A program made the translations under genes and the position numbers. This document shows, piece after piece, positions 32,561-45,900 of a DNA stretch of 64,000 nucleotides (the stretch's first letter is position 1; each line of letters opens with the position of its first letter). The stretch spans positions 90,086,001 through 90,150,000 of the forward strand of contig JBITNC010000001.1 in the NCBI GenBank assembly GCA_050084985.1, read 5' to 3'. This DNA comes from Nageia nagi. Taxonomy: Eukaryota > Pinophyta. A model generated the notes under the pieces. It ran no database searches. It was not told the origin of the DNA and saw only the letters and a program-made list of their open reading frames with translations.

Positions 32561-35345
32561 TAAGAATGTAAACTTTTACAATTTTTCCATCTATACATAT
32601 AAAACATCTAATAAGCAAACATGTCCCACATGTGTAAACTCATTAACCACGATCCATAGAAGGATAAAGTTGGGGTTGCTTTCTTGTATAGAATTAGGCC
32701 TTCACCTGGATGCCCGCAAGGTGGAGCCCAGGTACTACCAGTCCTCAACCAGTTCACCTTGGTCAGTGATATACTCTCACAAGGAGAAGTACTTACTATT
32801 TTCCAAGGATCCGACGTATCTTGGATAGGCCATTTTAATTATCTTGATTAAGGGTTTCAGTTTTCCTCCTAGGTTATCAGGATAATCCCTGAATGGACGT
32901 GCGGACATGTGGTATCACTACACACATGCCTGTCCACCTAATAGAGTTATGTCCAATCCAACAGAGGTCTTAGGGGCAATTAAGACGAACTTACCACCAC
33001 TTGGTTCTTCCGACTAAAAGGGCTCTAGTCTGCCCTGTCCTCACCTCATGGCTCCCCAAACAAGTCATGTTGTGGAAAATACGTGCGGATGTATTCATTT
33101 TAGGGGTTACTTTTCAAATTTTTGCGTATTGCAAGTATAAGCAAATGTGCAAAAAATATAAAGTAAGGTGAAAAATACTCCATCCACACGAACTTGAAAC
33201 CTTAAGAGGCCAAAAATTGAGTCCAATGGGTTTTGTTCTAACCCCTAAAGGACTTTTACATTGTTCATATTTTTCTCACTTTATTCAAGCACTTAATGAA
33301 TTAAACAAAGAACTAAGTCCTACTTAGTATTTAATTCATAACATGCATTGTATCATGACTTAAAAATTTAAGTAAGCATGCATCATGCATTAAAAATTTA
33401 AGTCCTAAGCATGTTTTATTCTTCAAATAAGATACATGCATCTAGATAAAATTTAAGTAAAAAAATTTATACCAAGGCCCCCCCTTTTTACTTAAAGTTT
33501 TATCCCTTTTAACCATGCTTAGAGAGTGCATATGCATTTAAATTAAAACATGCAATGTGGAGGAAAATATGAGAAATAGTCTAAGTACTCCTAAGGGCAT
33601 TTAATGGAGCAATTGACTGGGAAGCAAGTAAAAAAAATGCCTAAGAGGAATAAGGGTGCAAGTGGCAATAGGAGACCCATACCCCAATTTTTAATGCTTC
33701 TCCCACTTTAAGCACTAAAAAAATACGCCTAAGTCAATACACAATTAAAGGCATGGTAGTTGTAAAATATGACTCCCCCCCTTGTGTTGTTAAAAAAAAA
33801 TCCAAATCAAATAGGGAGTGGGGAAAAACATTAAGGCTCAACAACTAAGGCGGCTAGGAGGCTGCGTAGAGGGGTGGAAGTCACGAGAGGCACGTGGGGC
33901 GGCAGTGGAGGTCGCAGGAGGCGGCCAGCAGGGGGTGGACTAGCCCAGTCACGAAGAGGATAAGGGCCGAGCGAGGGAGCTTGAAACTGTGGGTGGATAG
34001 CCTACGATCTGGGTCGGCCAATAAAGCATGAGGAGCCTGCGAGCAGTGAAGGCTAGCAACGAATCCGTGAGCCATCGTGGTGCAGATCATGCTGGCTCTG
34101 AAATGTTTCAGAGCAGTAGGGAGCTAGCAAATAGTACGCATGTTGGGCATGGCAGGAAAGGGTGGTTTATAGCAGGCATGTGGAGCTTGAAACTGTGTCT
34201 GCAGCACGCAGGGTTGCAAATAAGCCGACGATGTTGCAAGGGATCCTTCTAGTGCAGAGTCTACGATCGTTTGGAAGCCCACGAATGAGGGTAAGCATGG
34301 GAGTCTAGGTAATGATGGCTGCAGCAGCATCTCCTACAAATAATTCACGTGCAGGCCCATGTGGTGTGACAGGCAGGTTGGTGTAGATCCCGCGAGCATG
34401 GCATCGTGAGGAGGTAGTCGGAGGAGCAGAGACGCTGACGGGAGGAGCCATCAGTGGCATGTGCAGAGGTGGCCGCGTGTGCGGGGGCGGAGGGAGTGGA
34501 GCAGCTGGGCGGTGGCAGGCACCGCGCATGGTGGGGGAGGCGGCCGTGTGCTGGAAGGTGGCGGAGGAGCGTCTGCGCGTGCGCGGGAGGATGCCTCCCC
34601 ACATTTTAAAACTTCAATTTGACCCCCCATTAATATATATTTTGATTTAATTTTTATCTAATGACCCCCCTTTGAAATAAATTCATATAATTTTAATTTA
34701 TTTGTGACCCCCCTAAATGTTATTTATTTTGAGTTTAAATAAATGTAAAAAACACAATAACAAAAAATTTATATATTTTTGAATATCTTAAACAGAATTA
34801 AAATATAAAAATATATAGAACTATTTGTGCTTTTTAAACAAATAAACAAATATATATATATATATATATATATTTTAACTATATGTTAAACAACAAAGAT
34901 TAATAAATATTGATCTTTGGAATATATTCTTGTGCCCCTTAAAAAATTGTCCTCCTCTTTATTTCAACAATAAAATATGTAAAAAAAATTGCACCTTCCT
35001 CCTTTTTTGATATTGTTCACAAAAAATCTTTTCAATAAGATGCTAGCATAATATATTTTTGCTCAAAAGAAAAAAAAAATTTCTTTGTACATTAAAAATA
35101 GATTACTAACATAAAAGTTTGTTAGTAAGAAGAAAATAGCAAAAATATATTATGGTATTGCTAAGACATTAAGCTAGCATAATCATACAAAAGATTAGTA
35201 TCATAATGAACTTTGTTAAAGAAGGATAGAAGGTTATACCTTTGCAAACCTTTTACCTCACAATGAAGAATGAAGATCTCCAAAGTTGAGAAGGATGAAG
35301 CACTTCCAAGATGTAGCTTCCACACCAAAAGAGCTTCCTCAACAA
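32561..35345 (-). other. Long leader of young copia with GC-rich insert
   Basis: 2.8 kb between primer site and gag. From 33840 to 34610 the base composition jumps to clearly GC-rich, with Pro/Ala/His-rich open frames on the - strand (34604-34305 and 34602-34345). No known domain is seen and the two frames overlap. Outside this block the leader is AT-rich, with a TA dinucleotide run at 34853-34873. The block could be captured foreign DNA. Confidence 0.6.
34853..34873. repeat. TA microsatellite
   Basis: About ten TA units within the copia leader. Confidence 0.9.
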
Positions 35346-35358
35346 GGCTCTAATACCA
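35346..35358 (-). other. Primer binding site of young copia
   Basis: - strand TGGTATTAGAGCC, one base different from the Met-tRNA site used by the other copia here. Confidence 0.85.
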
Positions 35359-35360
35359 AT

Positions 35361-35849
35361 TGAAGGATTTGAACTAGATCTAAACAAATCCTCTAGGACC
35401 TTAGACTAGGAAACTCAAGTGTACACAAGATAACACAATCACTCAAGATAACACATCAATATAATGTGGTTCCTCCCTCCTTGGGAGTACATCCACAACT
35501 AGTTCTCTTATTCTCAAATCTATGTCTCTCTTACAACTATTCTCTAGCTCTCTCCTACACAACCAAGTAGAGTAATTTTACTCAAAACTTAGATATGTTT
35601 ACATGAGGAGAGGCCCTCTATTTATAGGTTGAGAGCACCTCCCTAACCTTCCTTTAACCCAAGGGTAAGGTTATGGTTACATTAAATGTACCACCAAACT
35701 TCAACCTACCAACTAACTCCTTTGGTAAAGTCAAAGTCTATACATTAAAGAATTCTATTAATCACTTAAGGTATCTACATACCCTTAAGTGATTAATTGA
35801 ATTTACAAGGAGTCTAGATATTCACAATATTTCATTACAAATTCTAACA
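35361..35849 (-). repeat. 5' LTR of young copia
   Basis: 489 bp, TATA box on the - strand at 35618-35626. Confidence 0.95.
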
Positions 35850-36079
35850 AATCCATGATAAAAAAAATAAAAATGTATAGTGATTTATATCTAGCCTATC
35901 AGCATAATCCCATTGAGCCATGGAGAATACTTATCCATCATACATCGATGCACTATAAGTAGAAGTAGAAATTGAATCACAATCCTAGTGATATAATAAT
36001 CTTGATATGTATATTTTATACCAACTAACCAACCTTACATCTCAAATCAATAAACTATCAATTTAACCACCTCAAGAAT

Positions 36080-36707
36080 CACCTATAGCTAGATGGGAAA
36101 TGTTGTGTCAACTTTGTACAAGAGAAATATATATAACTAATAAATGTACATAAATTCAAAAACCACTACAAGAATTCTATCAATAGTCCAAATAATGGGA
36201 ATAAACATTACTTAGAACTTCCTTGTGATAGGTGTTAAAAATAAAGAAATGTTCATTATACCAAATTGTCAAATATTTGGATCATTAAATCATTGGATTG
36301 ACCAATTCATAGGAAATAAATTCCTAAATGATGTAGAAGTATACCTAATAAAAATTCCAAGAGCCTTCTCTATGCAACATTATCAACCACAAATATATCA
36401 AATTATTGAATAAACTAAACCTAAATCATTTCTCAAAGAAACATGTATTACATATGTCCCATTAGTAGCAAATGAACAAGCACAACCATATAAGGACCAA
36501 TATAATAATAACCCTCTCTCTAATAGATATAGAATGATAACCAAGGAAATGAAAGAGGGTGAGGTGGATGATACAAAGGAGGATACAATAATTAGAGACA
36601 AGGTCAATGCTAAAGAACTCAATGCTTCAATTATGGAGATACTACACATTACCATTTTGATTATCCTCACCCTAAAGCATTTATCAAATGCCAATATTTT
36701 TAGTAAA
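36080..36707 (+). pseudogene. Decayed ORF, possible retroelement gag remnant
   Basis: Protein-like reading in decayed form. Near 36090-36160 a frame gives ARWEMLCQLCTREIYITNKC, a Cys cluster that could be a worn zinc knuckle. From 36225 an open stretch reads NCQIFGSLNHWIDQFIGNKF and continues past a stop at 36411 to 36707 (ETCITYVPLVANEQAQ, then an acidic KEMKEGEVDD part). I do not recognise the family. The same strand shows a protease-like remnant at 37850-38280, so together they may be the gag-protease part of one old retroelement. Confidence 0.3.
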
Positions 36708-36877
36708 TGAATGATCATGGATACATCGATCTCAATAAATTTTATTATAATATGAAAAATAAATATTGAAAATCAAAAATAATAATACAAATTATCAAGT
36801 AAGTGTTAAAACTATGAGAAGGGTTCCATTTGTAACCACTCAGAGGGTTACTTTTGCAAAAATAAAAGATCCATCTA
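36708..36877. other. Old AT-rich sequence before solo LTR
   Basis: Nothing recognised. Confidence 0.4.
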
Positions 36878-36882
36878 CTAGT

Positions 36883-37361
36883 TGATGGAAGTGAAGGATT
36901 CCATAAACCAAGATCACATTGAAGCTTCTCTAAAAAATATAACATTCATCCTTCTAGCAAAGCAATAATCAATCATACAAAAAAAAAAAATAACACATCA
37001 TGTATAGTGGTTCCTCCATCTCTTGGGAGTACATCCACTTTGAACCATCAATTTATTACTTCTCATAAGATAACTCTCCTATAAATTCTCAAAAATTCTT
37101 CTACAAAGCTCCTACAAGAACATCTCTACAAGACAAGCATTATGATGCTTCATCAAGTTACATAATGAGAGGGGTACCTTTCTATTTATAAGAAGAAACT
37201 CACCCTTTAACCTTCCTTTTACCTAAGGGTAAGGTTAAAGTTGTTTCTATATTTATTACTCTTTCTATATTTATTCTCTTAATGCTTTAAGGTATCTAAG
37301 GATACTTTAAGCATTAAGTGAATTTACATTAAAAAGAAATATTACATTACAATTTCAAACA
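36883..37361 (-). repeat. Solo LTR related to the young copia
   Basis: 479 bp, TGATGG to AAACA, flanked by perfect duplications CTAGT (36878-36882 and 37362-37366). It shares text with the 489-bp LTR (GGTTCCTCC, TTGGGAGTACATCCAC, AAGGGTAAGGTTA and the TATAAATAG box at 37182-37190 on the - strand) but is clearly more diverged. A recombination product of two LTRs. Confidence 0.88.
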
Positions 37362-37366
37362 CTAGT

Positions 37367-37850
37367 GAAAGAAATAAGATAGGGAATCAATAAAAATAAC
37401 CCATTTTAAATATAAAATTAATAAATCAATAGAACCAAGATATTATACCTTCTACCCATATCATGACTCACTCAGGAACCAAGAAGTTAGAACTCATTGA
37501 ATCTATCATCCAATAGATAATAGTTGAAATAAAATATCTAAATTTTTATGAATATCAATAAATTATCAAAACCATTTAAGAGCTCATCAATACACTATAA
37601 AAATAAGGATAACAATACAATTAGGTACACACTCCTAGTCTGACCAAGGAAGAAACCAAAATTCTAAAATAATTTTTCACACTACTAAAAGAAGATCTCA
37701 CAACAAATTTCAAATAAATATAAAACTATTGGAACAAAAAGATGAAAGATACTAAAAATTTATCTGCAACAAAAACCAAGAAACCATGGAAGAAAATGCC
37801 TTTCTTGATTGATATTGATTGATGCATAATTGCATATTAGGTTAGGAAAG
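37367..37850. other. Decayed sequence, no clear gene
   Basis: AT-rich with many stops in all frames. Position suggests it links the gag-like and protease-like remnants. Confidence 0.35.
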
Positions 37851-37851
37851 A

Positions 37852-38285
37852 ATGTGATGGTAAATCTAGGAACAAATATTAATTTACTATAATTGATAGA
37901 GATATGAAGATAGTTCAAATTTTTAACATTAGAACCTACTCAATATAATATCTCATTAACTAATAGATCAGTAGTCTGATCATTAGGAATGATGAAAATA
38001 TGCAAATCTATATCCTAGGTATTAATTAATATGATAATTTTGATGTTATCAATAAGGAAGATAATAATAATTTAGGGTATATAGCTCTATTAGATCTCAA
38101 ATGATTTATCAATAACAATAGAATTATAAATATTAAAATATAAGAATTAATCCTCTCAAGTGAAGAGTATGAAGCACATATACCATTAAATAAATGCATT
38201 AAAAAAGCATACACTAAAACTCCCAATTTCAATAGTGATAATGATAGCATAAACAAAAGTAACTACATGGGAATTTATACACTAT
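37852..38285 (+). pseudogene. Retroelement aspartic protease remnant
   Basis: Decayed reading gives MVNLGTNINLL, where retroelement proteases have V-D-S/L-G-T-N-x-N-L, so the catalytic Asp is now Asn. It continues through LEPTQYNISLTNRSVV and, after a frameshift, NFDVINKEDN, LGYIALLDLK, NNNRIINIKI and SSEEYEAHIPLNK, which match the spacing of the protease C-terminal half and the text after it. Many stops. No RT follows. Confidence 0.45.
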
Positions 38286-40615
38286 AAACTTTGACTACAC
38301 TAGTAAGTGTCCAAAGTTGAGTCCCACTTTGGAGGAAGTTATTGTAACTTAGTATTTGTTAATGTGAGCTTGAGATCCCAGGTATAAGTTTGAGATCTCA
38401 GATAGGATCAAAGTCTTGAGCCTAGTTATGATCTTGGGCCTTGAATATAACTAGTCATGGCTTCCCTCCCAAGCCATTATAGTCATTTTCTCCATTGAAG
38501 GAAACAACTTGGTGACACCCACAGTCTTAGGAGCTATAGTCCCAATCTTGGAAGTCCCTTTTTTCCCTCCAACTTATGCTTGTAGTGATAACCATCATTC
38601 CCCCTTTGTGGTATGTCTTGGAATCTCTCTTCTGGTGTTTTTTCAATAAAAAAAATGGCTATTTTTATTTAGATTAAGGGTTTGGGTAAAAAAAAAAATT
38701 TTTTTTCTAGATTAAGGGTTTTTGGGTCAAAATGAATATTTTTATGTAGATTAGGGGTTTACTACCTATAAATGATGATTGTTATTGGGTTTACAAGATT
38801 TAGATTAAATTTAAAATAATAAATTATGTGTTATATTATTAATTTTAAAAAAATTATATATTATATTATAAATAAAACTTTGATTGTACATGTTTTAGAT
38901 TAAATTGATTGTACATGTTTTAGATTAATTTTATTGTACATGTTTTAGATTATACATGGGTTTATTGGGTTTAGATTAAATTTAAAAAAAAAAATCACAT
39001 ATTTTGGTAATCCAAAAAAAAATCCCATCATATTAAGCTTAGAGTCCCTTAAAACCCTTAACCTTAAATTTGTAAAATCATAAACTCTTAGACCTTAAAC
39101 TTGTAAACCTTGAACCCTGAAAATCTTACTTTAAACCCTAAACCCTTAAAATTTAAAAACCATATACCATAGGAAAAAATCCCTTATATAATCCATTTTC
39201 AATCTATCCTTTTAATATTCTACCTTGATTTGCATCCATACTTCTAGAAAATCACCTAATATTGAGCTTAAAGTCCTTAACAACTTACATTACAATACTA
39301 AGTCACACCCCCCTAATTGATCTTCTTACTTTCAATTGAGATTGTAGCTCTCCTAAAAATCTTCTTCATGGCCAAAATTCTTAAGGAAGAGCATATGAAC
39401 AAGATATTAAAAGGATTTTTATGGTTATTTAGGATGAGGGGCCTTTTCTTATGCAAAAGCGGGCTTTATTTTGATCCTAACTCTTAAAGAATTAATAAAA
39501 TACCATTTTGGGTAACTCTCCCAAGTTTCCCTTTTCAGATTTGCTATAGTAAATTTTTCTTCATATCATAAGAGTAATAGGAGATCCTATAATGATTTAT
39601 TCAACTACAAGATCCCAATCAAGGATGATATTTACTATAATGTGTGTCATTGTGGACCTAGATGCAAAGTTTACAAGGTCTATGAAGCTAGTTTTAGATG
39701 AGAGGAATGAGGTAAAATAAATCAAATATGAGAATAGACCCTTTTATTTTTTTTTGTATAAAATCAAGATTATCCTCTAGCTTGTGTCTCTTCATAAAAA
39801 AATTATAAATTCATTAGGAGACCATAACAAAGGGCAACTCAAATTCATCACTTAGGAACATTCTTAGAAATATTATCTAATACTTATATATTATAAGTTC
39901 ATCAATCAAAATTATCATTCATATTATCAAAATTCACATCATACTTATTATGAAGCATCAAGGTAAATGATCAATTTCAATTTTTATTCTTATTTTTCAT
40001 CCAAATTCTTTTATATTTAGGCTATTATTTCAACAAAGGTATTCAAAAGCACCTCAAGGAAAAAGAGGGCAACAAATGTGCTCATGCATGCTTTGACCTA
40101 TCCTTCTCATCTTAGGGTTAAGGATAGATCTCCCACCATTTAATAACATGATTAAGCATTTCATATTTATCATTTCCAATAACATTGATTTTGAAAGAGC
40201 AACAATAGAGGCAAGACCAAACATGAATTTACATAAGGGTATTTATTGTTTTTAAATTATGACCAACCTAAATTACCATTTTTAACTTCTTAGTTATTTC
40301 ATTTACCAACCTATTATTATTTTTAATTTCCTTGAAGCATATTTCCTTCGTCTATCAAAACTCACTCATACTCTTAATGATTTACAATCTTTTTAAGTCC
40401 CATTGGTTCATGTGCCTTTACCCTGATCTCTTTAAAGATTTCTTATTATTTCATGTTGCATGTTAAAAAGGTTTTAACTATTACATGAATGTTAGATAAA
40501 TATTTTATTATTAGCTTAATTTAATACTATTTAGATTTGAACTAGATTATTAGGAATTACAGATATTTAAATTTAATGTAGTTATACTTATTCTTCTAAT
40601 TATTAATTCATGCAA
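38286..40615. other. Intergenic AT-rich sequence, no gene
   Basis: No coding region supported. It holds a short 3-copy repeat (38878-38955), A/T runs near 38650-38760 and telomere-like words (AAACCCTTAACC, CCTAAACCC) at 39050-39160 that are too irregular for a real telomeric array. It stops at the Tat2 duplication. Confidence 0.5.
38878..38955. repeat. Short tandem repeat, three copies
   Basis: GATTGTACATGTTTTAGATT-type unit repeated three times with spacing of about 28 bp. Confidence 0.8.
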
Positions 40616-40620
40616 GTGAC
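40616..40620. repeat. Target-site duplication GTGAC, left
   Basis: Matches 55344-55348. Confidence 0.88.
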
Positions 40621-42722
40621 TATTGATCGGTATAGTGTAACCTCAAGGGTTTGGTCTGTTCATGTCCTCTACTCCCCAAAATAATAGGTTCTTTGAAAGA
40701 ATAGAAGGTGGTGGGATGCGGTCATGTAAATCTTCTATTCAATCTTTGAGTTATAGGTTGGCTCCTATTTATGTTTGAGGTCAAATGTAATAGGAAAGAG
40801 ATAAAAAGATGAAGAGTAATAAGAAAGAGATAAATAGACAAACAACTAAAATGGGAAATTTACAACCCAAGCATTGTAGCATAGGTGACAATCCATATCC
40901 AAGATCAAGAATAGTAAACTACCTCAAACTTGGGGTCTTGCAATCACAATGCATAGCCATAATTTGAAGTAAACATTTCATACATAACATTCACAAAAGC
41001 AATAACAACAACTTTTGTTGCAAGAGGGCAAAGTAGTGTCTATTTGTATTATTATGTGTGAATTGCTCTTATAGATCAAGCAAATTTGTTATAATGTTTG
41101 ACCTTTCTAACTTCTAAAACTTAGCTATTTATACAAATTCCTCCCTTTTTGGGTGGTTGGATCTCATTAACATACATTATTACTAGTATTGAATAAAATA
41201 GTTACAATAATGTTATTTACATAAATGTTACAACTATGCTAGATTGTACAATATACAAATTTAAATCTATATTAACTATCTAGATTTTTTAGATCTTTTG
41301 GGGATTTGTAACTTCCAATCAACCATGTTCATAGAGCTGTAATTTTTCTAACATGTTATTAACTGCTTACTCAGAACCCTATAGCTAATTGAGTTTAGCA
41401 CTATTACCGATTGAAAGTGGTATTATGGTAGATTGAATAGTTGTTTGATTGCATGTTGATTGGTATGATTTGATTATCTATTTCATTAGCCTCCATCTAC
41501 TTCTATGCAAGCTTCATGATGTATACTATGGATGTTAGTAATCAAAGTAATGTTGGTTGGTAGATATTATGTTTACTTAGATTAAGAAGAACTACCACTA
41601 TTATGTGGAAATGAGTTGGTGTTGACACATTAATAGGGCCTCGGGGGTCAAACACTTAAAATGAAGTGGACCTAGGTGTTCTTTCTCATACATTACTCTT
41701 TTATTTCCTTGATGAGCTCTATGTTCTTCTTTCAAGCTTTGTTGATGATATGGTTTTCTCTAAGACCTACTAATTTCTATACAAAAGTATGACATCATAT
41801 CCTAAAATCCTTGGGCACTATTTACATCTTGATTTCTCTAAGACCCATTGATTTTCATAAAAACGTGTGATGTCATCTTCTAAAATCCCCAAGCTCTACT
41901 AATAATTTGGTTTTCTCTAGGACCCACTAATTTTTACAAAAAAGTGTGATGTCATCCTTTAAAATCCTCAAACTTTACTAATAATTTGATTTTCTCTAGG
42001 ACCTATTGATTTTCATTAAAAGTGTGACATCATCCTCTAAAATCTTTGGTCTCTACTAAAAATTTGGTTTCTCTAAAACCTACTGACTTTCATAAAAATG
42101 TGTGACATCATCTCCAAAAATCATCAGGCACTATTTGTGATCTTCAAGAATTTGCAATGCCTACTATCCATCTCGAGACCTGCTTTCTTTGATTGATAAC
42201 TATGATGTCATGCTTTGAAATCTCTAGGCTCTATTTACATCTTTCAAATGTTGAGCTCTGCATATATATACAATCCTTGGACCTTCTTGTTAATGATTCC
42301 TAGAGACTCTAAGGTGATAGTTATGATTTTGATCAATTTTGATATATGACTTCTTGGGTGCATTTGGAGAAGATAACATGATTTTTGGGTATTTTGGACT
42401 ACTAATTATTAAAGAGTAAAAGAATACAAATTTAACATAAGTGTTTTGATAGAATCTTGGGTGACCTTGTTACATATTTCCTAGGTATTGAAGAAGGACA
42501 AAATTTTAGAATGGATTTATTTACAAAATGATTCTCAACACTCTAAAGAATAGGAAAGTGAAAAAAAGGGGAAAAGTTTAATCAATACAAGACATGAAGA
42601 CTCTAAAAGAATGGTGGTTTCCTAGGTACTCTTATATACATAGCTTTTGGATACTAAGGTGATTGAAATAATAAAGAATAGTAAGATTACCCAAATTTTG
42701 AGTATTATTTTGAAAGAATACA
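40621..42722 (-). repeat. 3' LTR of Tat2
   Basis: Element ends on the - strand are TGTATTC at the start and GATCAATA at the end, so the terminal pair is TG...TA rather than TG...CA. It contains the 79-bp tandem repeats at 41750-42220. Confidence 0.9.
41750..42220 (-). repeat. 79-bp tandem repeats in Tat2 LTR
   Basis: About six units, each with TTTCTCTAGGACC, then AAAAAGTGTGATGTCATC, then AAAATC. The core TGATGTCA/TGACATCA is a bZIP-like palindromic word. The other LTR has the same block at 54360-54850. Confidence 0.88.
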
Positions 42723-42949
42723 ATCTTTTGGTAGCTCTCAAGGGTCTCCTCCTACTAGAGAAAAGAATCAATTAACTGCTGCTCCCAACAACTTTTCCTA
42801 GTCTTGAAGAAGATCTGGTCATAATTTCAATTGCCACCATCATATCTTATGGGAGGAATGTCTACATCTTTTTATTGAGTTCACTCATCTCTTTATAATC
42901 AGGCTATAAGAGGGTGAGGCATTACCTGATCTTCTTAGTATTTGACTTG

Positions 42950-45900
42950 AACTCTTCCAGGCTATTATTTAACTTTCTAGCATGCAAAAAAATTTCAATG
43001 GATTCCTAAACTAATTCACTTATTTGCTGTAAATCTAAGATTTGTTTCTCAAAGAAAAAATGCTCCAAAAATTGAATGGTATTGGATACCCAATTGGTAG
43101 CACTACCTTGTACATTCTCTTCTTCCCATATTTTGGGAGCTTTTATTTCAACCAAAGAATTAAATAATTTATTGATAAATCCTAACTCTATTATGATCTA
43201 GTGTTTATTTAAATCCATATTGAATACCAAGCTTTGGAGATCAAAGATTTCTTGGATTCTTTTTTGATAAGATTGCTTAGGCCTTAGGGAGACCATTATG
43301 AACTCTTTTTTAGCTAGAATCCTCATTCAGACTTGTATCCTCTCTAACACTTTCTTGGGTATGTCCAAAGTTTGCTTATGGAGAGCACATTGAGCATGAA
43401 ATTATTTAATGGCTTGGATTACTTATTCCTTCAGTAGGTGCAAGTGAGATAATGTAATCATTTTGTTACCAACTTGCTCTACCAAAGATTTTTTAAAATT
43501 TTTCATCAATAATAGTAGCTTTGCATTATCTTTTGATAGAATCTTATTCTTTTCATTAATACTTTGCATCTTGACCTTAATTTGCTTGAATTTTTGAGCA
43601 TCTACCATTGTAGCTTGAGCTTTTAGTTCTTCTATCATTTGATTAACAATGTCTAGTTGCTCTTTTGATGTAGCCATGCTCTTATCAAACTCTAGTTTCT
43701 ACTTCTCCAACTTTACAATCAAATCTTTATTCTTGTTCTACAACCTGGCTATTATTTTATCTTTGAGGGAGTAATATTTCTTATATTGATGAACCTTTTT
43801 ATTCAATTTTTCTATTTTAGTCTCCATTGATTGAAGACTCTTCTCGGCTACCATTGAAGTGTTGACCAAGAATCTGGACTAATCAATGGTTGGTGCAGTT
43901 TGCATATTCACATTTATTACAGCTATGGGAGTTAGCTCTAGATTTCCTTCTTTGAAAGGCATTTGAGCAATTTTAATATCTCTCATCTCTATCACTTTGC
44001 TCAAAATTCTTGATTATTGCTCAAGCAGCATAGTATATTTATTTACAAAAGTTGCCCAATCAATGGGCTCTATAATTTGTCTAGAACAAATGGATTTTAT
44101 TTCCTTTGCAAAGTAATTGGAGTAAAAGAATGAGTAAAAACAATTTACTTGCAATAGGTGTCTTTTCTTACTGAACTTGTTGAGGTGGTTAGGGAGGAGT
44201 TAATTGTTGGACCTCTAGTTCAGGCTCAACTTCTTCCAGTGCCTCACCTATTTCTTTAGGGTCATCCATTGGGAAAAGTTCTTTTTCTTAAACCCATAAT
44301 CATCATCCTCATCATCTCCTAGCCCTCCTTTGGGTGCCATTATAGCTTCTTCTCTAAACTCAGGTACACCTTCCCCACCTATCTAAATTTGACTTTGTTC
44401 TTCTATCAAGGTTTCCTCTTGCTATTATCCCTAGGTCTATTCTGTACTATCAACTTTAGTATCTTATGGTCGATTGAATTCTTTAGGATTGAGAATTTTT
44501 TCTTCTTATATGACCACTCTTAGGAGTTCTTCCATTACCTTTGAATGTAAGGGGATAGTTAGTTGTGATTATGGCCTTACTATGGTTGATCAAGGCTTCT
44601 TGATGGGCCTTTACTCCTTCTCCAATTTTTGCTCCTTTTGAGCCAGAGTTTGAATCTTCCTTTTCTTCTTAGGAGAAGGTTCCCAAGTAGAAGTGGTGGT
44701 ATCTAAGGGATCTTGTTTTTCCTTATTTGAAGGTTGAATTATAATATCCACTTGTATTTTCTATACTATCCTCTCCTCTACAATAGGTTTCCCATGAAAA
44801 TGAGGAGTGAGTGGCTATCCTAACTCTGGCAGTGGATCCTTTGAATATTCTACCTCCCAATATTTGTCATATTTAAAATTTTCAAATAATTCACCTTCAA
44901 TGTGGTGAATTTTGGTTGTGTATTCAAATCTAAATTTCATAAAATAATAAATTTTATTAGGACCCCACCTAAGATATGCTAATTGGGTGAGAACCTCTAG
45001 GTTGAGGACAAAATCTTACCTCTTATTCTCCCAATTTTTATACTTTCTTATCCCCTACAAAGCCATCCAAGCTTTATTTAAAGGTATAAATTCCCAATCA
45101 AGGTATAATTCTACCACCTGCTCTATTTTATTTACAAAATACTCAATATGTGGCCTACTATCATGCATGAATACCAGATGCTTCTTGCTAGTCCTTATTA
45201 ACTGGGTCATCTCCCCTGATGGGTCATACATCCATCTAGTTTTCACTTTATTTAACTTGAAATTTAGTTCAATGAATTGAGTGATGCTTTTTGTACATCT
45301 TATCTCTAATAAAGTAAAATTTCTATAGATTTTGGTATATTAACTATGGATTTGAAATTTCCTCCAACCTCATTTTTAGTTTCTATTGCATAGATTTGCC
45401 TACCCATCTCTATTGAATAAAATTGGGAGGTAATATACTTTGGTAAAAAGAATTATTTATCAAAATATCCATACCTTATTACTATGATGTGATCTTTCAG
45501 GAAGTACTAGTCACCAATTTTATTCCTACCTTGTAACTCTCTCACTGTGCTCTTGCACAGCCTATTGGGGAATTTCCCAATCAAAATTTTTATTACAATG
45601 GCATAAAACTTATCCATAAACTCATAATAAGACCCATGTAACTTACTCAAAATTGGTACCATCAAATCAATTGGCACCAAAGCATCATTGGATCTAGTCA
45701 AATCAATTGGAAGCCATACCTCTACTAACTTGTCCAAATTTTGATGGATAAAAAGCTACCAAAGGTTGGAAGAATGCCTAAAGTCTGACTTCTCTATCTT
45801 GAACAAGCATCTCTTAATTTCTCTAGTTATTAAGGTTGGGAAATCATAGTAGATATGGTCCTTCAAAATATTATATGTCATGTGTACCATGGCCTTATTT

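Larger units (their letters stand above)
27291..35849 (-). mobile_element. Young Ty1/copia retrotransposon, coding region broken
   Basis: The element is 8559 bp with 489-bp LTRs that show one visible difference and duplications AATCC (27286-27290 and 35850-35854). On the - strand: 5' LTR (right), Met-type primer site with one variant base, an unusually long leader of about 2.8 kb with a GC-rich part, gag-pol in two overlapping frames, a block of hairpin repeats, a purine tract and the 3' LTR. A one-base loss plus a stop in integrase separate the two halves, so it was broken before or very soon after insertion. Confidence 0.95.

Noticed and set aside
34305-34604. Two overlapping Pro/Ala/His-rich frames
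   Set aside because: GC-rich sequence keeps several frames open by chance. Reported only as a composition anomaly.
39050-39160. Telomere-like AAACCC and CCTTAA words
   Set aside because: Irregular and short; not a telomeric array.
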